64,000 nucleotides of DNA from DASRAU01 sp035638075 (GCA_035638075.1 DASRAU010000041.1:210973-274972), one strand, 5' to 3'. Counted from the first letter of the stretch, positions 1 through 8,869 are shown. Notes: generated by a model from the letters alone, not told the origin. Program-made: numbers and translations.

Positions 1-1170
1 GGCGTGCACGAGCCGCACGCGCGGCGTCGGCAGGAGGCACTGGGACAGGTAACGCCTGCGATCGCGATAGGGCGACTTGCGCAGATCGACGCCGGCGAAA
101 TACAGGAGGTCGAAGGCGAAGTAGACGGCCGGCGCCGCCTGCTCGGCGGCGGCGACCTCCGCCGGTGTCTTCGCCTGCGCCCGGTTCTGCATCGCGTGGA
201 AGGACGGCCGTCCGTCGGCCTCGAAGGCGACGATCTCGCCGTCGAGGATCATCGATCCCGCCGCCTGCTTCCCCAGCTCCTCGACCAGGCGCGGGAAGGT
301 CTCGCCCAGCTCGTGGCCGCGCCGCGAGCGCAGGCGCACCTTCGTGCCGTCGATCAAGGCGAGGACACGGTACCCGTCGAGCTTCGGCTCCCACATCCAG
401 TCGGGATGGTTGAAGGCGGATGATCCGATCTCGGCGTGCATCGGCTCGAGCGCGTCGGGCAACGGTGCGAGGTCGCCGGTCGGAACGAGCCGCGAGGCCG
501 GGATGCGATGAGCGGGGACGACCTTCATCTCCTCGACCGTCGCGCCCGACAGCACCGACCGATTCTGCGCGGTCAGGTCGGCCGTCGAGACGAACCGGTC
601 CTTGTGCTTGATCAGGAGCCAGTTCTGCTTGGTGCGCACCAACGCCCAGGATCCCTTCAGCTTCTCGCCGCGGAAGGTGACGCTGAGCTTGCCCTTGGCA
701 ATCCCGTCGCGGACGCGGGCTTCGGCCGCAGCGCGGTCGTGGAACCAGGTTCCGCCTTCGTCGGGCGAGTAGACGCCGCAGTCCCAGACGATCACCTCTC
801 CCGCGCCGTACTGCCCGGGCGGTATGATTCCCTCGAACGACGCATAGTCATAAGGGTGATCCTCGGTCATGACGGCGAGGCGCTTCTCGGCCGGGTCGGC
901 GGACGGTCCTTTCGGCACGGGCCACGACTTGAGCACTCCGTCGCACTCGAGGCGCACGTCCCAGTGCATCGCCCGGGCGGCGTGCTGCTGGACGACGAAC
1001 AGGAGCGGCCCGCTGCGCGGCGCCATCGCGGCCGGCGGCTCGGGCGTGAGGTCGAACGCCCGCTTGGCGGTGTACTCGTCGAGCAGGCCGGGCTGGTCGG
1101 GCGCGTGAGGGTCGCGGGACGCGGGCGGAGCGGGGGGCCGATCGGGCGGCTTCTTCGAGGATCGGGGCAA
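1..1170 (-). CDS. ligD: ATP-dependent DNA ligase LigD, 3'-phosphoesterase and ligase domains (partial, runs off window start)
   Basis: This is a multifunctional end-joining ligase that cleans and seals double-strand breaks together with Ku. The translated minus strand shows an N-terminal phosphoesterase domain (YTAKRAF then TPEP; HWDVRLECDG; KSWPVPKGPS) followed by the adenylation core, whose motif I EPKLDGYR has its nucleotidyl lysine at about 382-384. The ligase C-terminus, and any polymerase domain, lie outside the window. No ATG or GTG precedes the conserved start of the phosphoesterase domain, so I choose TTG at 1170, which has a TAACAT hexamer 8 bases upstream. The start is 2 bases from that of the divergent DUF72 gene. 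No Ku gene is visible in the window. Confidence 0.88.
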   Translation of the reverse strand, partial: MPRSSKKPPDRPPAPPASRDPHAPDQPGLLDEYTAKRAFDLTPEPPAAMAPRSGPLLFVVQQHAARAMHWDVRLECDGVLKSWPVPKGPSADPAEKRLAVMTEDHPYDYASFEGIIPPGQYGAGEVIVWDCGVYSPDEGGTWFHDRAAAEARVRDGIAKGKLSVTFRGEKLKGSWALVRTKQNWLLIKHKDRFVSTADLTAQNRSVLSGATVEEMKVVPAHRIPASRLVPTGDLAPLPDALEPMHAEIGSSAFNHPDWMWEPKLDGYRVLALIDGTKVRLRSRRGHELGETFPRLVEELGKQAAGSMILDGEIVAFEADGRPSFHAMQNRAQAKTPAEVAAAEQAAPAVYFAFDLLYFAGVDLRKSPYRDRRRYLSQCLLPTPRVRLVHA

Positions 1171-1172
1171 CG

Positions 1173-1925
1173 ATGCGGATGTTAGCAGGAACGAGCGGCT
1201 ATTCGTACAAGGAGTGGGTCGGCCCGTTCTATCCGGAGAAGACGCCCGCCCCGGAGATGCTGCGCTTCTACGCACGGCATTTCTCCACCGTCGAGATCAA
1301 CAACACCTTCTATCGCATGCCGGCGGCGGCGCTGCTCGAGCGCTGGGCGCAGGAGGTGCCGGACGGCTTCGCCTTCGCCGTCAAGGCGCCGCGCCGCATC
1401 ACCCACATCCGGCGCCTGAAGGACGCGGGCGAGATCGTCGAGGAGTTCCTGCGCCGCGCCGCTTCACTCGGCGACAAGCTCGGCATCGTCCTGTACCAGT
1501 GCCCGCCGACGCTCCGGAAGGATCTGCCGCGGTTGCGGGACTTCCTGGCCACGCTTCCGGCCGGCGCGCGCGCGGCGTTCGAGTTCCGCCACGACTCCTG
1601 GCACGACGACGAGGTCTACGACTCCCTGCGCGAGCGCGGCGCCTCGTGGTGCGTCGCCGAGGAGGACGACGGCGCGACCCCCTTCGTCTGCACCGCGCCG
1701 GACGCCTACCTGCGCCTGCGACGGACGAACTACACCGAGGCCGACCTGCGCGTTTGGGCGGAACGCCTCGCCGCCCAGCCGCTCGAGCGCGCCTGGGTCT
1801 ACTTCAAGCACGAGGACGAGGCGCTCGCTCCGAAGTTCGCCTCCCTCTTCACCGACCTGTGGAGCGGAAACCCGGCGCCGAAGACGAAGGGCGCGACGAA
1901 GGCGAAAGGCCGGAAGCGCGCATGA
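1173..1925 (+). CDS. DUF72 (YecE-like) family protein
   Basis: A 250-residue TIM-barrel protein of the DUF72 family. The sequence opens with the family signature GTSGYSYKEW, followed by FYARHFSTVEIN and FAVKAPRRITH; a basic KGATKAKGRKRA tail ends it. The biochemical role of the family is unsettled; it is often found beside DNA-repair genes. A second ATG at 1179 is an equally possible start. The stop overlaps the ATG of the nuclease/helicase gene (ATGA), so the two are probably translationally coupled. The gene diverges from ligD with almost no space between, so each promoter lies inside the other gene. Confidence 0.9.
   Translation: MRMLAGTSGYSYKEWVGPFYPEKTPAPEMLRFYARHFSTVEINNTFYRMPAAALLERWAQEVPDGFAFAVKAPRRITHIRRLKDAGEIVEEFLRRAASLGDKLGIVLYQCPPTLRKDLPRLRDFLATLPAGARAAFEFRHDSWHDDEVYDSLRERGASWCVAEEDDGATPFVCTAPDAYLRLRRTNYTEADLRVWAERLAAQPLERAWVYFKHEDEALAPKFASLFTDLWSGNPAPKTKGATKAKGRKRA
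1179..1184 (-). promoter_or_regulatory. -10-like TAACAT before ligD
   Basis: TAACAT on the minus strand lies 8 bases before the TTG chosen for ligD. Transcription would begin at or next to the start codon, giving a leaderless mRNA. It lies inside the first codons of the divergent gene. No -35 element is recognisable. Confidence 0.35.
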
Positions 1926-4900
1926 AGCGGACCGGCGACACGCTGCGGCTGAGCGCCACCGACCTGGCGAATCACCTCGCGTGCCGCCACCTGAGCCACC
2001 TCGACCTGGCGGCCGCCGAAGGGCGCCTGTCCGCTCCCGCCTGGCGTCCTCCGGACGTGGCGCTGCTCGCAGCGCGTGGCCAGGACCACGAGGACGCCTT
2101 CCTCGCTCATCTCGAGACGAAGGGGCGGAGCATCGCCCGGCCGATGGACGGGCCCGAGGACGGGGCCCTCGACCGGACGCTCGCGGCGATGCGCGGCGGG
2201 GCCGACGTGATCGCGCAGGCGACGCTCTTCGACGGCCGGTGGTTCGGCCGGGCCGACGTCCTGATGCGCGTCGAGCGTCCGAGCCGGCTCGGGCCGTGGT
2301 CCTACGAGGTGTGGGACACCAAGCTCGCCCGCGAGACCAAGGGTGGCTCGGTCCTGCAGATTTGCCTCTACTCCGACCTGCTCGGAGCGCTCCAGGGGGC
2401 GAGACCCGAGCACATGTCCATCGTCCCGCCGCGCGACGACTTCCAGGAAGATCGGTACCGCGTGGACGAGTTCTTCGCCTACTACCGGCTGGTGCGCAAG
2501 CGCCTCGAGGCGGTCGTCGGCGGCGCGTCTTCGGAGCGCACCTACCCCGACCCGGTGACCCACTGCGACGTCTGCCGCTGGGCGAAGGAATGCGATGCCC
2601 GCCGCCGCAAGGACGACCACCTGAGCCTGGTCGCCGGCATCGGCCGGCTGCAGACACGCGAGCTCATGGAGCGGCAGCGGGTCCCGACTCTCGCAGCGCT
2701 CGCGGCGGTCCCGCTTCCCATTCCCTGGAAGCCGAAGCGGGGGGCGGTCGACTCGTACGCCCGCGTGCGCGAGCAGGCGCGCGTGCAGCGGGACGGGCGC
2801 GATGCCGGCCGGGCCGTGTACGAGCTGCTGCCGCAGGAGCCGGGCAAGGGGCTCGAGCGCCTCCCCGTCCCTTCTCCGGGGGACGTGTTCTTCGATCTCG
2901 AAGGGGATCCGTTCGTCGGCCCGTCCGGCCGCGAGTATCTGTTCGGCTGGGCCATCGAGGAGGACGGCGCGCCGCGTTGCCACGGCGCCTGGGCGCTCGA
3001 CGAGGCGTCCGAGCGGGCGGCCTTCGAGGCCTTCGTCGATCTCGTCATCGCGCGCTGGGCCGCGCATCCCGGCATGCACGTCTACCACTTCGCGCCGTAC
3101 GAGCCGTCGGCGGTGAAGCGCCTCATGGGGCGCTACGCCACGCGCGAGAACGAGGTGGACCGGATGCTGCGCGCCGGGATCTTCGTCGACCTGCACGCCG
3201 TGGTCCGGCAGGCGATGCGGGCGAGCGTCGAGGAGTACTCCATCAAGAAGCTCGAGGCCCTCTACGACTACACGCGCGAGGCGCCGCTTCTCGACGCCGG
3301 CGTGAACCTGCGCATCGTGCAGCGGGCGCTGGAGCTCGAGGAGCCGGACTCGGTCACGCCGGAGGTGCGGCGCATCGTCGAGGCCTACAACCGCGACGAC
3401 TGCGTCTCGACGCTGCGCCTCGACCGCTGGCTCGAGGCGATCCGCGCCTCCGAAGAAGCGAAGGGCGTCGTCCTCGGGCGCCCGGATCCCGGCGACGGCG
3501 CTCCCAGCGAGAACGTCGAGGAGCGCGACGCCGCGGTGCGCGAGGTCATGACCGCGCTCCTCGACGGAATCCCGCCCGATCGGGCCGCACGGACCGACGA
3601 GCAGCAGGCGCGCTGGCTGCTGGCGTACCTGCTCGACTTCCACCGGCGTGAGGACAAGGCGGCCTGGTGGGAGTACTTCCGCCTGCGCGAGCTGCCGGAC
3701 GAGGCGCTCCTCGACGAGAAGGCGGCCCTGTCCGGCCTGCGCTACGTCGGCCCGGGCGAGCCGGTGAAGGGAAAGCCGACCTCCCGCTACAGCTTCCCGA
3801 CACAGGAGACGAGCATCCGCCGCGGCAGGACGGTTCGCGTGCCCCTGCCACTCGATCGGGAATTCGGCGAAATCACCGCGCTCGACCTGCGCGCGCACAC
3901 CTTCGACGTGCGCAAGCGCGGCGCCTGCGCGGCGCTGCACTCGGCGAGCGTCTTCGAGTTCGAGCACGTCCGCACCCACGAGCTGGCGGACTCGCTGCTG
4001 CGGCTCGGCCGGTGGGTCGCCGGGCACGGCATCGACGCCGCCGGCCCGCACCGCGCCGCGCGCGACCTGCTGCTCGGGCGGCCGCCGCGGTTCCCACGCG
4101 TCGCCGGCGCTCCGCTCCGCCGGGCGGACGAGACCGGTGTCGTGGCGGCGCGCCGGCTCGTCGCCATGCTCGGGCAGGGCACGCTGGCCGTCCAGGGCCC
4201 TCCGGGCACCGGCAAGACGTACACCGGGGCGCGCATGATCACGGACCTCGTCAGCGCCGGAAAGAAGGTCGGCGTCTGCGCCACGAGCCACAAGGTGATC
4301 GACAACCTGCTGGCCGAGGTCCTGCGCGCCGCGGAGGAGGAGAACATCGCGCTGCGCTGCGGCCACAAGGACAAATCCGACGCGTCGCCGGAGGCGATCC
4401 AGGATCTTCCCGACAACGGTCGCGCCCTGCAGGCGCTGCGGACCGGCGCGGTCCAGGTGCTCGGCGGGACCGCATGGATGTGGTCGCGCGAGGAGTTCGC
4501 CGGGGCCGCGGACGTGCTCTTCGTGGACGAAGCCGGGCAGATGTCGCTCGCGAACGTCGTGGCCATCGCCCAGAGCGCCTCCTCCCTCGTGCTGCTGGGT
4601 GACCCGCGCCAGCTCGATCAGCCGCTGCAGGGAACGCACCCGGAAGGGACCGAGGTCTCGGCGCTCGAACATCTCCTGCGCGAGCGCCGTCCGGCGGGCG
4701 AAGGGAATCCGGTCATCGAGGAGCGGCACAAGACCATCCCCGAGGATCGCGGCCTTTTCCTCGAGGAGACCTGGAGACTCCACCCGGCGATCTGCCGGCT
4801 GACCTCCGAGCTGTTCTACGAAGGCCGCCTGAAGCCGCGCGACGATCTCGATCGTCAGGCGATTCTCGGCTCGGGTGTCGTGGACGGCGCCGGCCTGTGG

Positions 4901-5488
4901 TTCCTGCCGGTGGCGCACGACGGCAACCAGAGCTCGAGCCCGGAGGAGATCGAGGTCATCGCCCGGCTCATCGCGAGGCTCACCGCCGGAGGCGTGCGCT
5001 GGCGGAAGCGCGACGGGACCGAGCACCCGCTGACCCTGCAGGACATCCTGATCATCGCCCCGTACAATGCCCAGGTCGCCGACCTGAGCGCGCGGCTGCC
5101 CGAGGGCGCGCGCGTCGGCACGGTGGATCGGTTCCAGGGACAGGAGGCGCCGGTGGTCCTCTACTCCATGACGACGTCGAGCCCGGCGGACGCGCCGCGC
5201 GGCATGGAGTTCCTCTACAGCCTCAATCGCTTCAACGTCGCGACGTCGCGCGCGCGCTGCGCCTGCATCGTCGTCGGCAGCCCGCGGTTGTTCGACCCGG
5301 AGTGCCAGACACCGCAGCAGATGCGGCTCGCCAACGCGTGCTGCCGCTACCTCGAGCTGGCGACGATGCTCACCCTGGAGCCCGAGGGTCCGGTCACCGG
5401 CCCCGGCGCCGAACGGGCCCGCCGCGCGCCGCGCGCGGGCGAGGCGGGAGACAGCGCCCCCGACCAGGGAAGGTTGTTCCCGTCGTGA
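1922..5488 (+). CDS. TM0106-type RecB-like nuclease fused to SF1 DNA helicase
   Basis: A 1,188-residue protein. The N-terminal part resembles TM0106-type RecB-family nucleases, with an early Cys (HLACRHL, about residue 21) and a CDVCRWAKEC cluster near 214 that may hold an iron-sulfur cluster. Next comes an RNase H-like exonuclease segment (FFDLEGDPF near 322, NRDDC further on). The C-terminal half is an SF1 helicase: Walker A GPPGTGKT near 759, Walker B VDEAG near 867, and late motifs VDRFQGQEA and NVATSRAR. The ATG at 1922 overlaps the preceding stop by 4 bases. The frame stays open upstream, but that part is a shadow of the DUF72 gene. A role in processing DNA ends is inferred from the domains and neighbours. 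Confidence 0.88.
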   Translation: MKRTGDTLRLSATDLANHLACRHLSHLDLAAAEGRLSAPAWRPPDVALLAARGQDHEDAFLAHLETKGRSIARPMDGPEDGALDRTLAAMRGGADVIAQATLFDGRWFGRADVLMRVERPSRLGPWSYEVWDTKLARETKGGSVLQICLYSDLLGALQGARPEHMSIVPPRDDFQEDRYRVDEFFAYYRLVRKRLEAVVGGASSERTYPDPVTHCDVCRWAKECDARRRKDDHLSLVAGIGRLQTRELMERQRVPTLAALAAVPLPIPWKPKRGAVDSYARVREQARVQRDGRDAGRAVYELLPQEPGKGLERLPVPSPGDVFFDLEGDPFVGPSGREYLFGWAIEEDGAPRCHGAWALDEASERAAFEAFVDLVIARWAAHPGMHVYHFAPYEPSAVKRLMGRYATRENEVDRMLRAGIFVDLHAVVRQAMRASVEEYSIKKLEALYDYTREAPLLDAGVNLRIVQRALELEEPDSVTPEVRRIVEAYNRDDCVSTLRLDRWLEAIRASEEAKGVVLGRPDPGDGAPSENVEERDAAVREVMTALLDGIPPDRAARTDEQQARWLLAYLLDFHRREDKAAWWEYFRLRELPDEALLDEKAALSGLRYVGPGEPVKGKPTSRYSFPTQETSIRRGRTVRVPLPLDREFGEITALDLRAHTFDVRKRGACAALHSASVFEFEHVRTHELADSLLRLGRWVAGHGIDAAGPHRAARDLLLGRPPRFPRVAGAPLRRADETGVVAARRLVAMLGQGTLAVQGPPGTGKTYTGARMITDLVSAGKKVGVCATSHKVIDNLLAEVLRAAEEENIALRCGHKDKSDASPEAIQDLPDNGRALQALRTGAVQVLGGTAWMWSREEFAGAADVLFVDEAGQMSLANVVAIAQSASSLVLLGDPRQLDQPLQGTHPEGTEVSALEHLLRERRPAGEGNPVIEERHKTIPEDRGLFLEETWRLHPAICRLTSELFYEGRLKPRDDLDRQAILGSGVVDGAGLWFLPVAHDGNQSSSPEEIEVIARLIARLTAGGVRWRKRDGTEHPLTLQDILIIAPYNAQVADLSARLPEGARVGTVDRFQGQEAPVVLYSMTTSSPADAPRGMEFLYSLNRFNVATSRARCACIVVGSPRLFDPECQTPQQMRLANACCRYLELATMLTLEPEGPVTGPGAERARRAPRAGEAGDSAPDQGRLFPS

Positions 5489-6009
5489 CGCACGTCTTCG
5501 AAGCCGCGCCGACGGGCCGCGCCAAGTGCCGCGGCTGCGGGAAGCCCATCGACAAGGGGACGATCCGCTTCGGCGAGCGCATCCCGAACCCGTTCGCCGA
5601 GGGCGAGGCGACCCTGTGGTTCCACCCGCTGTGCGGCGCCTACAAGCGGCCGGAGTCGATGCTCGAGGCGCTGGAGCAGAACCGGGCGGCGGCGCCGGAC
5701 GCCGACGCGCTCGAGCGCGCCGCGCGCGGCAGCGCGGCGCAGCGGCGCCTGCAGCGCATCGACGGCGCCGAGCGCTCCCCGACCGGCCAGGCGAAGTGCC
5801 GCCAGTGCCATGAGCCGGTGGCCAGGGGCGACTGGCGTCTCCGCCTCGTCTTCTACGAAGAGGGGCGCTTCTCGCCGTCCGGGTTCGTGCACCTCAAGTG
5901 CCGGGGCGCGTACTTCGAGACGGAGGACGTCCTCGCCCCGGCCCTGCACTTCAGCCCGAACCTGACCGACGAGGACCGCGCGGACCTCGAGCGCGCCTTG
6001 CTCCATTAG
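5485..6009 (+). CDS. Small protein with two PARP-type zinc fingers
   Basis: A 174-residue protein made almost wholly of two PARP-type zinc fingers. Finger 1 has C15, C18, H47 and C50 (CRGCGKP; WFHPLC). Finger 2 has C105, C108, H136 and C139 (CRQCHEP; FVHLKC). The two are joined by a charged Arg/Glu/Ala linker. In eukaryotic PARP1 and DNA ligase III such fingers bind nicks and DNA ends, but no ADP-ribosyltransferase or ligase domain is attached here. The GTG start overlaps the helicase stop (GTGA), so the protein is made with the nuclease/helicase and lies near ligD. A DNA-break sensor or adaptor is my inference. Confidence 0.85.
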   Translation: MTHVFEAAPTGRAKCRGCGKPIDKGTIRFGERIPNPFAEGEATLWFHPLCGAYKRPESMLEALEQNRAAAPDADALERAARGSAAQRRLQRIDGAERSPTGQAKCRQCHEPVARGDWRLRLVFYEEGRFSPSGFVHLKCRGAYFETEDVLAPALHFSPNLTDEDRADLERALLH

Positions 6010-6012
6010 ACT
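6007..6012 (+). promoter_or_regulatory. -10-like TAGACT before doxX-like gene
   Basis: TAGACT ends 6 bases before the ATG at 6019 and includes the TAG stop of the previous gene. No Shine-Dalgarno sequence is present, which fits leaderless transcription. Confidence 0.35.
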
Positions 6013-6018
6013 GACGGC

Positions 6019-6438
6019 ATGGACAAAGCCCGGATCGTGACGACGTTCCTGCTGCGCGTGGTGGCCGGCCTGCTGTTCATGCAGGCGGGCGGCCTCAAGA
6101 TGCTCGACTGGTTCGGCGGCATTCCCCCCGAGCACGGCGGGCATCCGTTGTTTCCCTCCCAGATCTGGTTCGGCGGCATGCTCGAGCTGGTCGGCGGCGC
6201 GCTCGTGCTGATCGGGCTGTGCACGCGGCCGGTCGCGTTCATCCTGTCGGGGGAGATGGCGGTCGCCTACTTCCAGTTCCACCAGCCCGGCGGCCTCTGG
6301 CCCGCGCAGAACCACGGTGAGCCGGCGGTCCTCTTCTGCTTCATCTTCCTGTTCTTCGCCGCGCACGGCGGCGGTCCGTGGAGCATCGACCACCTCATCG
6401 CCCGGCGACCATCGCCCTCCGCCGGCCCGACCCGCTGA
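6019..6438 (+). CDS. DoxX family membrane protein
   Basis: A 139-residue integral membrane protein of the DoxX family, with about four hydrophobic segments. Family features are visible: an RVVAGLLFMQAGGLKM start, GGMLELVGGALVLIGL, and RPVAFILSGEMAVAYF followed by an FIFLFFAAHGGGPWSID end. DoxX proteins are linked to thiol or oxidative stress and sometimes to quinone-dependent oxidation, but the function here cannot be read from the sequence. The gene starts 9 bases after the zinc-finger gene and may belong to that transcript or have its own leaderless start. Confidence 0.85.
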   Translation: MDKARIVTTFLLRVVAGLLFMQAGGLKMLDWFGGIPPEHGGHPLFPSQIWFGGMLELVGGALVLIGLCTRPVAFILSGEMAVAYFQFHQPGGLWPAQNHGEPAVLFCFIFLFFAAHGGGPWSIDHLIARRPSPSAGPTR

Positions 6439-6567
6439 AAAAGGAATCGTTTCGGCGACCTTTGGCTCCCCCGCGACACTGAAGAGACGCGTACGGAGAT
6501 CGCGCCGTCAGGTGCGCGGCGGCGCGGGTGTCGAACCGAAACGCCCTGACTTTCGGGGCAGAGAGGA

Positions 6568-6960
6568 ATGGTCACGATGCGGAGATTCGGATTCCTGATG
6601 GCGGCGGCGTTCCTTGTGACCCTCGGCCTGGCGACGGAGCGAGCCCAGGCGTGCAACTGGGTCGAATGCGCGGAATCGTGCGACGCCTATTGCACCAGCA
6701 AACATCAGACCTGCGAGAGTTCCTCGTTCACCGGAACCTGCGGCACCATGACCTGCAGCTACATGTGCAACGGCGGGAGCGGGGGCGGTTATCAGTGCAA
6801 CGGACCTTCCTGCGGCGGATCGCCGATCTTCCGGAAACAGGAAACCACCGTCAGGCAGGGGCAGGCCCGGGAAGACCACCTCCCCGTGGCGCCGACCGGC
6901 CACCCCGCGATGCCGGTTCTGAAGCTCCTGGCCGAAATTGCCGCGCACGCCTGTCCCTGA
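6568..6960 (+). CDS. Small exported cysteine-rich protein, unknown function
   Basis: A 130-residue protein with a clear signal peptide (MRRFGFLMAAAFLVTLGLATE, cleavage probably after AQA). The following 45 residues contain about a dozen cysteines (CNWVECAESCDAYC; CESSSFTGTCGTMTCSYMC), suggesting a compact disulfide-bonded domain. The C-terminal third is polar and lacks cysteines apart from HACP at the end. A GAGAGG sequence precedes the ATG. I recognise no family. The next gene starts inside its last codons. Confidence 0.65.
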   Translation: MVTMRRFGFLMAAAFLVTLGLATERAQACNWVECAESCDAYCTSKHQTCESSSFTGTCGTMTCSYMCNGGSGGGYQCNGPSCGGSPIFRKQETTVRQGQAREDHLPVAPTGHPAMPVLKLLAEIAAHACP

Positions 6961-8008
6961 TCGCGGTGACCGCCGGCCCCGGCTCGCTGCGCTCCTGACG
7001 CTTCTCGTCACGGCGTGCGCGAGCCGGGATCCGGCGCCGCCGGTTCCGCCGCCCGGGACCGCGCTGCGGTCCTCGATCGAACGGGGGCTGCGGTGCGTCG
7101 ACGGGATGACCGACGGCGACTCCTTCCACGACGGTTACCTGCAGTACGAGTACCCCGGGGAAGCGCTCGCGTCGCCTCTTCCGGGGCGCCGCCTCACCTA
7201 TCGAATCCTCGACGCCTATTTCATCGTCCTGATGATCCGCCAGGCCGGCGTCCAGCCAGGCGGCGCGCAGGCTCTCTTCGACCGGGCCGAAACGGCCACG
7301 GCATCGCTCGTCCCTCTCTGGCGGCAGCAGGGGATCTACAACCTGCGTCGCCATCCCGTGCGCGGCGGCGTCGCCCTCGACACCTACGCGATCCTGGCCG
7401 TCCTGCAGCGCGATGTCGCGATGGGCCGGGTCGTGGCCGCCGGCCGGGACGGTGACGGCTGGCTGGCCGAGGACTTCTACACCGGCTGGGACGCGTTCCG
7501 CCGGCTGGCCGACGAGTCGTGGGCGGCGCGGGCGATGCTCGTGGCCGATCCCGTCGCGGGGCGCGCGGCCATCCTGGAAACGTGCCGCCGCATCGCGGTC
7601 TCTCTCCGCACGGAGCGCGACCCGAGCGCGCGCGCGAACCTCGTCATCCACGCCCTGGAGGCGCTGGCGGACCTGCCCGCCCCGGAAGCCGGGACCGGAG
7701 GTGATGCGGCGGCGCTCCTCGACGTCACCCGCCAGGACTTCCGGGAGGAGGCCCTGCGTCTCCTCGAGACGGACACGATCCGGCGTGACACGCTCACGTC
7801 CGGCAACCTCGTGGGCGTGCTGGCGCGAAGACCCGCTGTCCCGGGCGAGGTTCTCGCCCCCCGCGTGGCCGAAATCGTCGGGCGGCAGGATGGAACCGGG
7901 TGCTGGAATGCCACCGCCGATCCCGCCGACACCGACGCAAGACTGTTCGCCACGCTCCGGACGGTCCTGGCCCTGGGACGCTACGCGGCCATTCCCGGGG
8001 GACGCTGA
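6938..8008 (+). CDS. Putative lipoprotein of unknown function
   Basis: A 356-residue protein beginning at TTG 6938, the only usable start, which overlaps the preceding gene by 23 bases. A short basic N-terminus and hydrophobic stretch lead to the lipobox LVTAC, so it is probably lipid-anchored in the envelope. The rest is alpha-helical-looking, with Trp/Asp-rich stretches (DGYLQYEYPGEAL, GWLAEDFYTGWDAF), and may form a helical toroid-like fold. No catalytic motif is evident. It is followed 2 bases later by a CPBP protease gene, so the two are probably co-transcribed. Confidence 0.65.
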   Translation: MPRTPVPDRGDRRPRLAALLTLLVTACASRDPAPPVPPPGTALRSSIERGLRCVDGMTDGDSFHDGYLQYEYPGEALASPLPGRRLTYRILDAYFIVLMIRQAGVQPGGAQALFDRAETATASLVPLWRQQGIYNLRRHPVRGGVALDTYAILAVLQRDVAMGRVVAAGRDGDGWLAEDFYTGWDAFRRLADESWAARAMLVADPVAGRAAILETCRRIAVSLRTERDPSARANLVIHALEALADLPAPEAGTGGDAAALLDVTRQDFREEALRLLETDTIRRDTLTSGNLVGVLARRPAVPGEVLAPRVAEIVGRQDGTGCWNATADPADTDARLFATLRTVLALGRYAAIPGGR

Positions 8009-8010
8009 AG

Positions 8011-8835
8011 GTGCGCGCTCGCATCGTCGCCGGAGCCCAGGCCCTCGTGCTGTACGGCGCGGTGCTCTTCCTGGGCCCCATTCTCCGGGCCCGGATCATC
8101 CGCTTGCTCCCCGATCGGCCCTGGTCCGACCATGTGCTCGACGCGGCGATGCTGGCCGCCTTGGCGCTGGCGGCCTTCGTTCTCACGCGTCCCCTCTTCG
8201 GAGCACGCGGCCATCCGCGCCCCGCGCCGTCGTTCCGCTCCCGATTCGGAGCGGCCGGCGCGGCGCTCTTCGCGCTCGGGCTCTTCGCCCTCGCCCTGCG
8301 CCTCGTGGATCCCGCCTACGACGCCCGAGAGCTCGGCGGGCGCGGCCTGGACTCCCCCGGGGCGCTGGCGGCCTTCCTGACCCTGCTGCCCCTCGGGGTC
8401 GCGGCGGAGGAGATCGTGTTCCGCTCCTGCCAGTCGAGGCTGCGCATCGTCCTGCGGCCCGGCCCCGCGGCGGTCACCGTCGCCCTCGCGTTCGCGGCGT
8501 ATCACTGGTATCCGGGTTGGATCTGGGATCGCCACGGCATCGAGACCGAGCTGGCCCTTCTCGCCGGCGGCCTGGTGTTCGCGGTGACGTACGAGGTGAC
8601 CGCCAGCCTGCCGATCCTCGTGGGTGTGCATCTCATCTACGACAACCTGGCGGTCGTGCAGGCCTGGCTGAACGTGCGACAGGCTCGCAGCGCAGAGACG
8701 GCGCTCTTCGTCCTCTGGCTCTCGATCGCCGGCGCGCTCGCGTGGAAGGCCGGCCGCCCGCGCCTCGCCAAGCCATTCGCCCGCCGTCCGCCGGGCGCGT
8801 CCGCAGATTTTTCGCAAGTCCCGCCGCTGCAATGA
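8011..8835 (+). CDS. CPBP family intramembrane glutamic protease
   Basis: A 274-residue polytopic membrane protein of the CPBP (CAAX protease / Abi) family. The family motifs are present: EE with Arg in AAEEIVFRSCQ, the first His in FAAYHWYPGW and the second in LVGVHLIYDNL. The GTG start at 8011 lies 2 bases after the preceding stop. A frame open upstream is a shadow of the lipoprotein gene. The substrate is unknown. A second CPBP protease sits beside the ECF sigma factor at 54427. Confidence 0.82.
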   Translation: MRARIVAGAQALVLYGAVLFLGPILRARIIRLLPDRPWSDHVLDAAMLAALALAAFVLTRPLFGARGHPRPAPSFRSRFGAAGAALFALGLFALALRLVDPAYDARELGGRGLDSPGALAAFLTLLPLGVAAEEIVFRSCQSRLRIVLRPGPAAVTVALAFAAYHWYPGWIWDRHGIETELALLAGGLVFAVTYEVTASLPILVGVHLIYDNLAVVQAWLNVRQARSAETALFVLWLSIAGALAWKAGRPRLAKPFARRPPGASADFSQVPPLQ

Positions 8836-8849
8836 ATTGACGCCTCGGA

Positions 8850-8869
8850 GTCCTCCTTTTTCGGGGGAC
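8850..8869. other. Short GC-rich inverted repeat
   Basis: GTCCTCC and GGGGGAC are separated by TTTTTC and can form a 7-bp hairpin with one G-U pair in the gap after the CPBP gene. No T-run follows in either direction, so it is a weak candidate terminator or leader structure. The rest of the gap (8836-8961) shows only the ribosome-binding site of the next gene. Confidence 0.25.

Noticed and set aside
1799..5026. A 1,075-codon open frame on the minus strand
   Set aside because: It is antisense to the nuclease-helicase gene, low in complexity and without any recognisable domain.
8850..8869. Rho-independent terminator after the CPBP gene
   Set aside because: The hairpin is real but no U-tract follows on either strand, so it is listed only as an inverted repeat.
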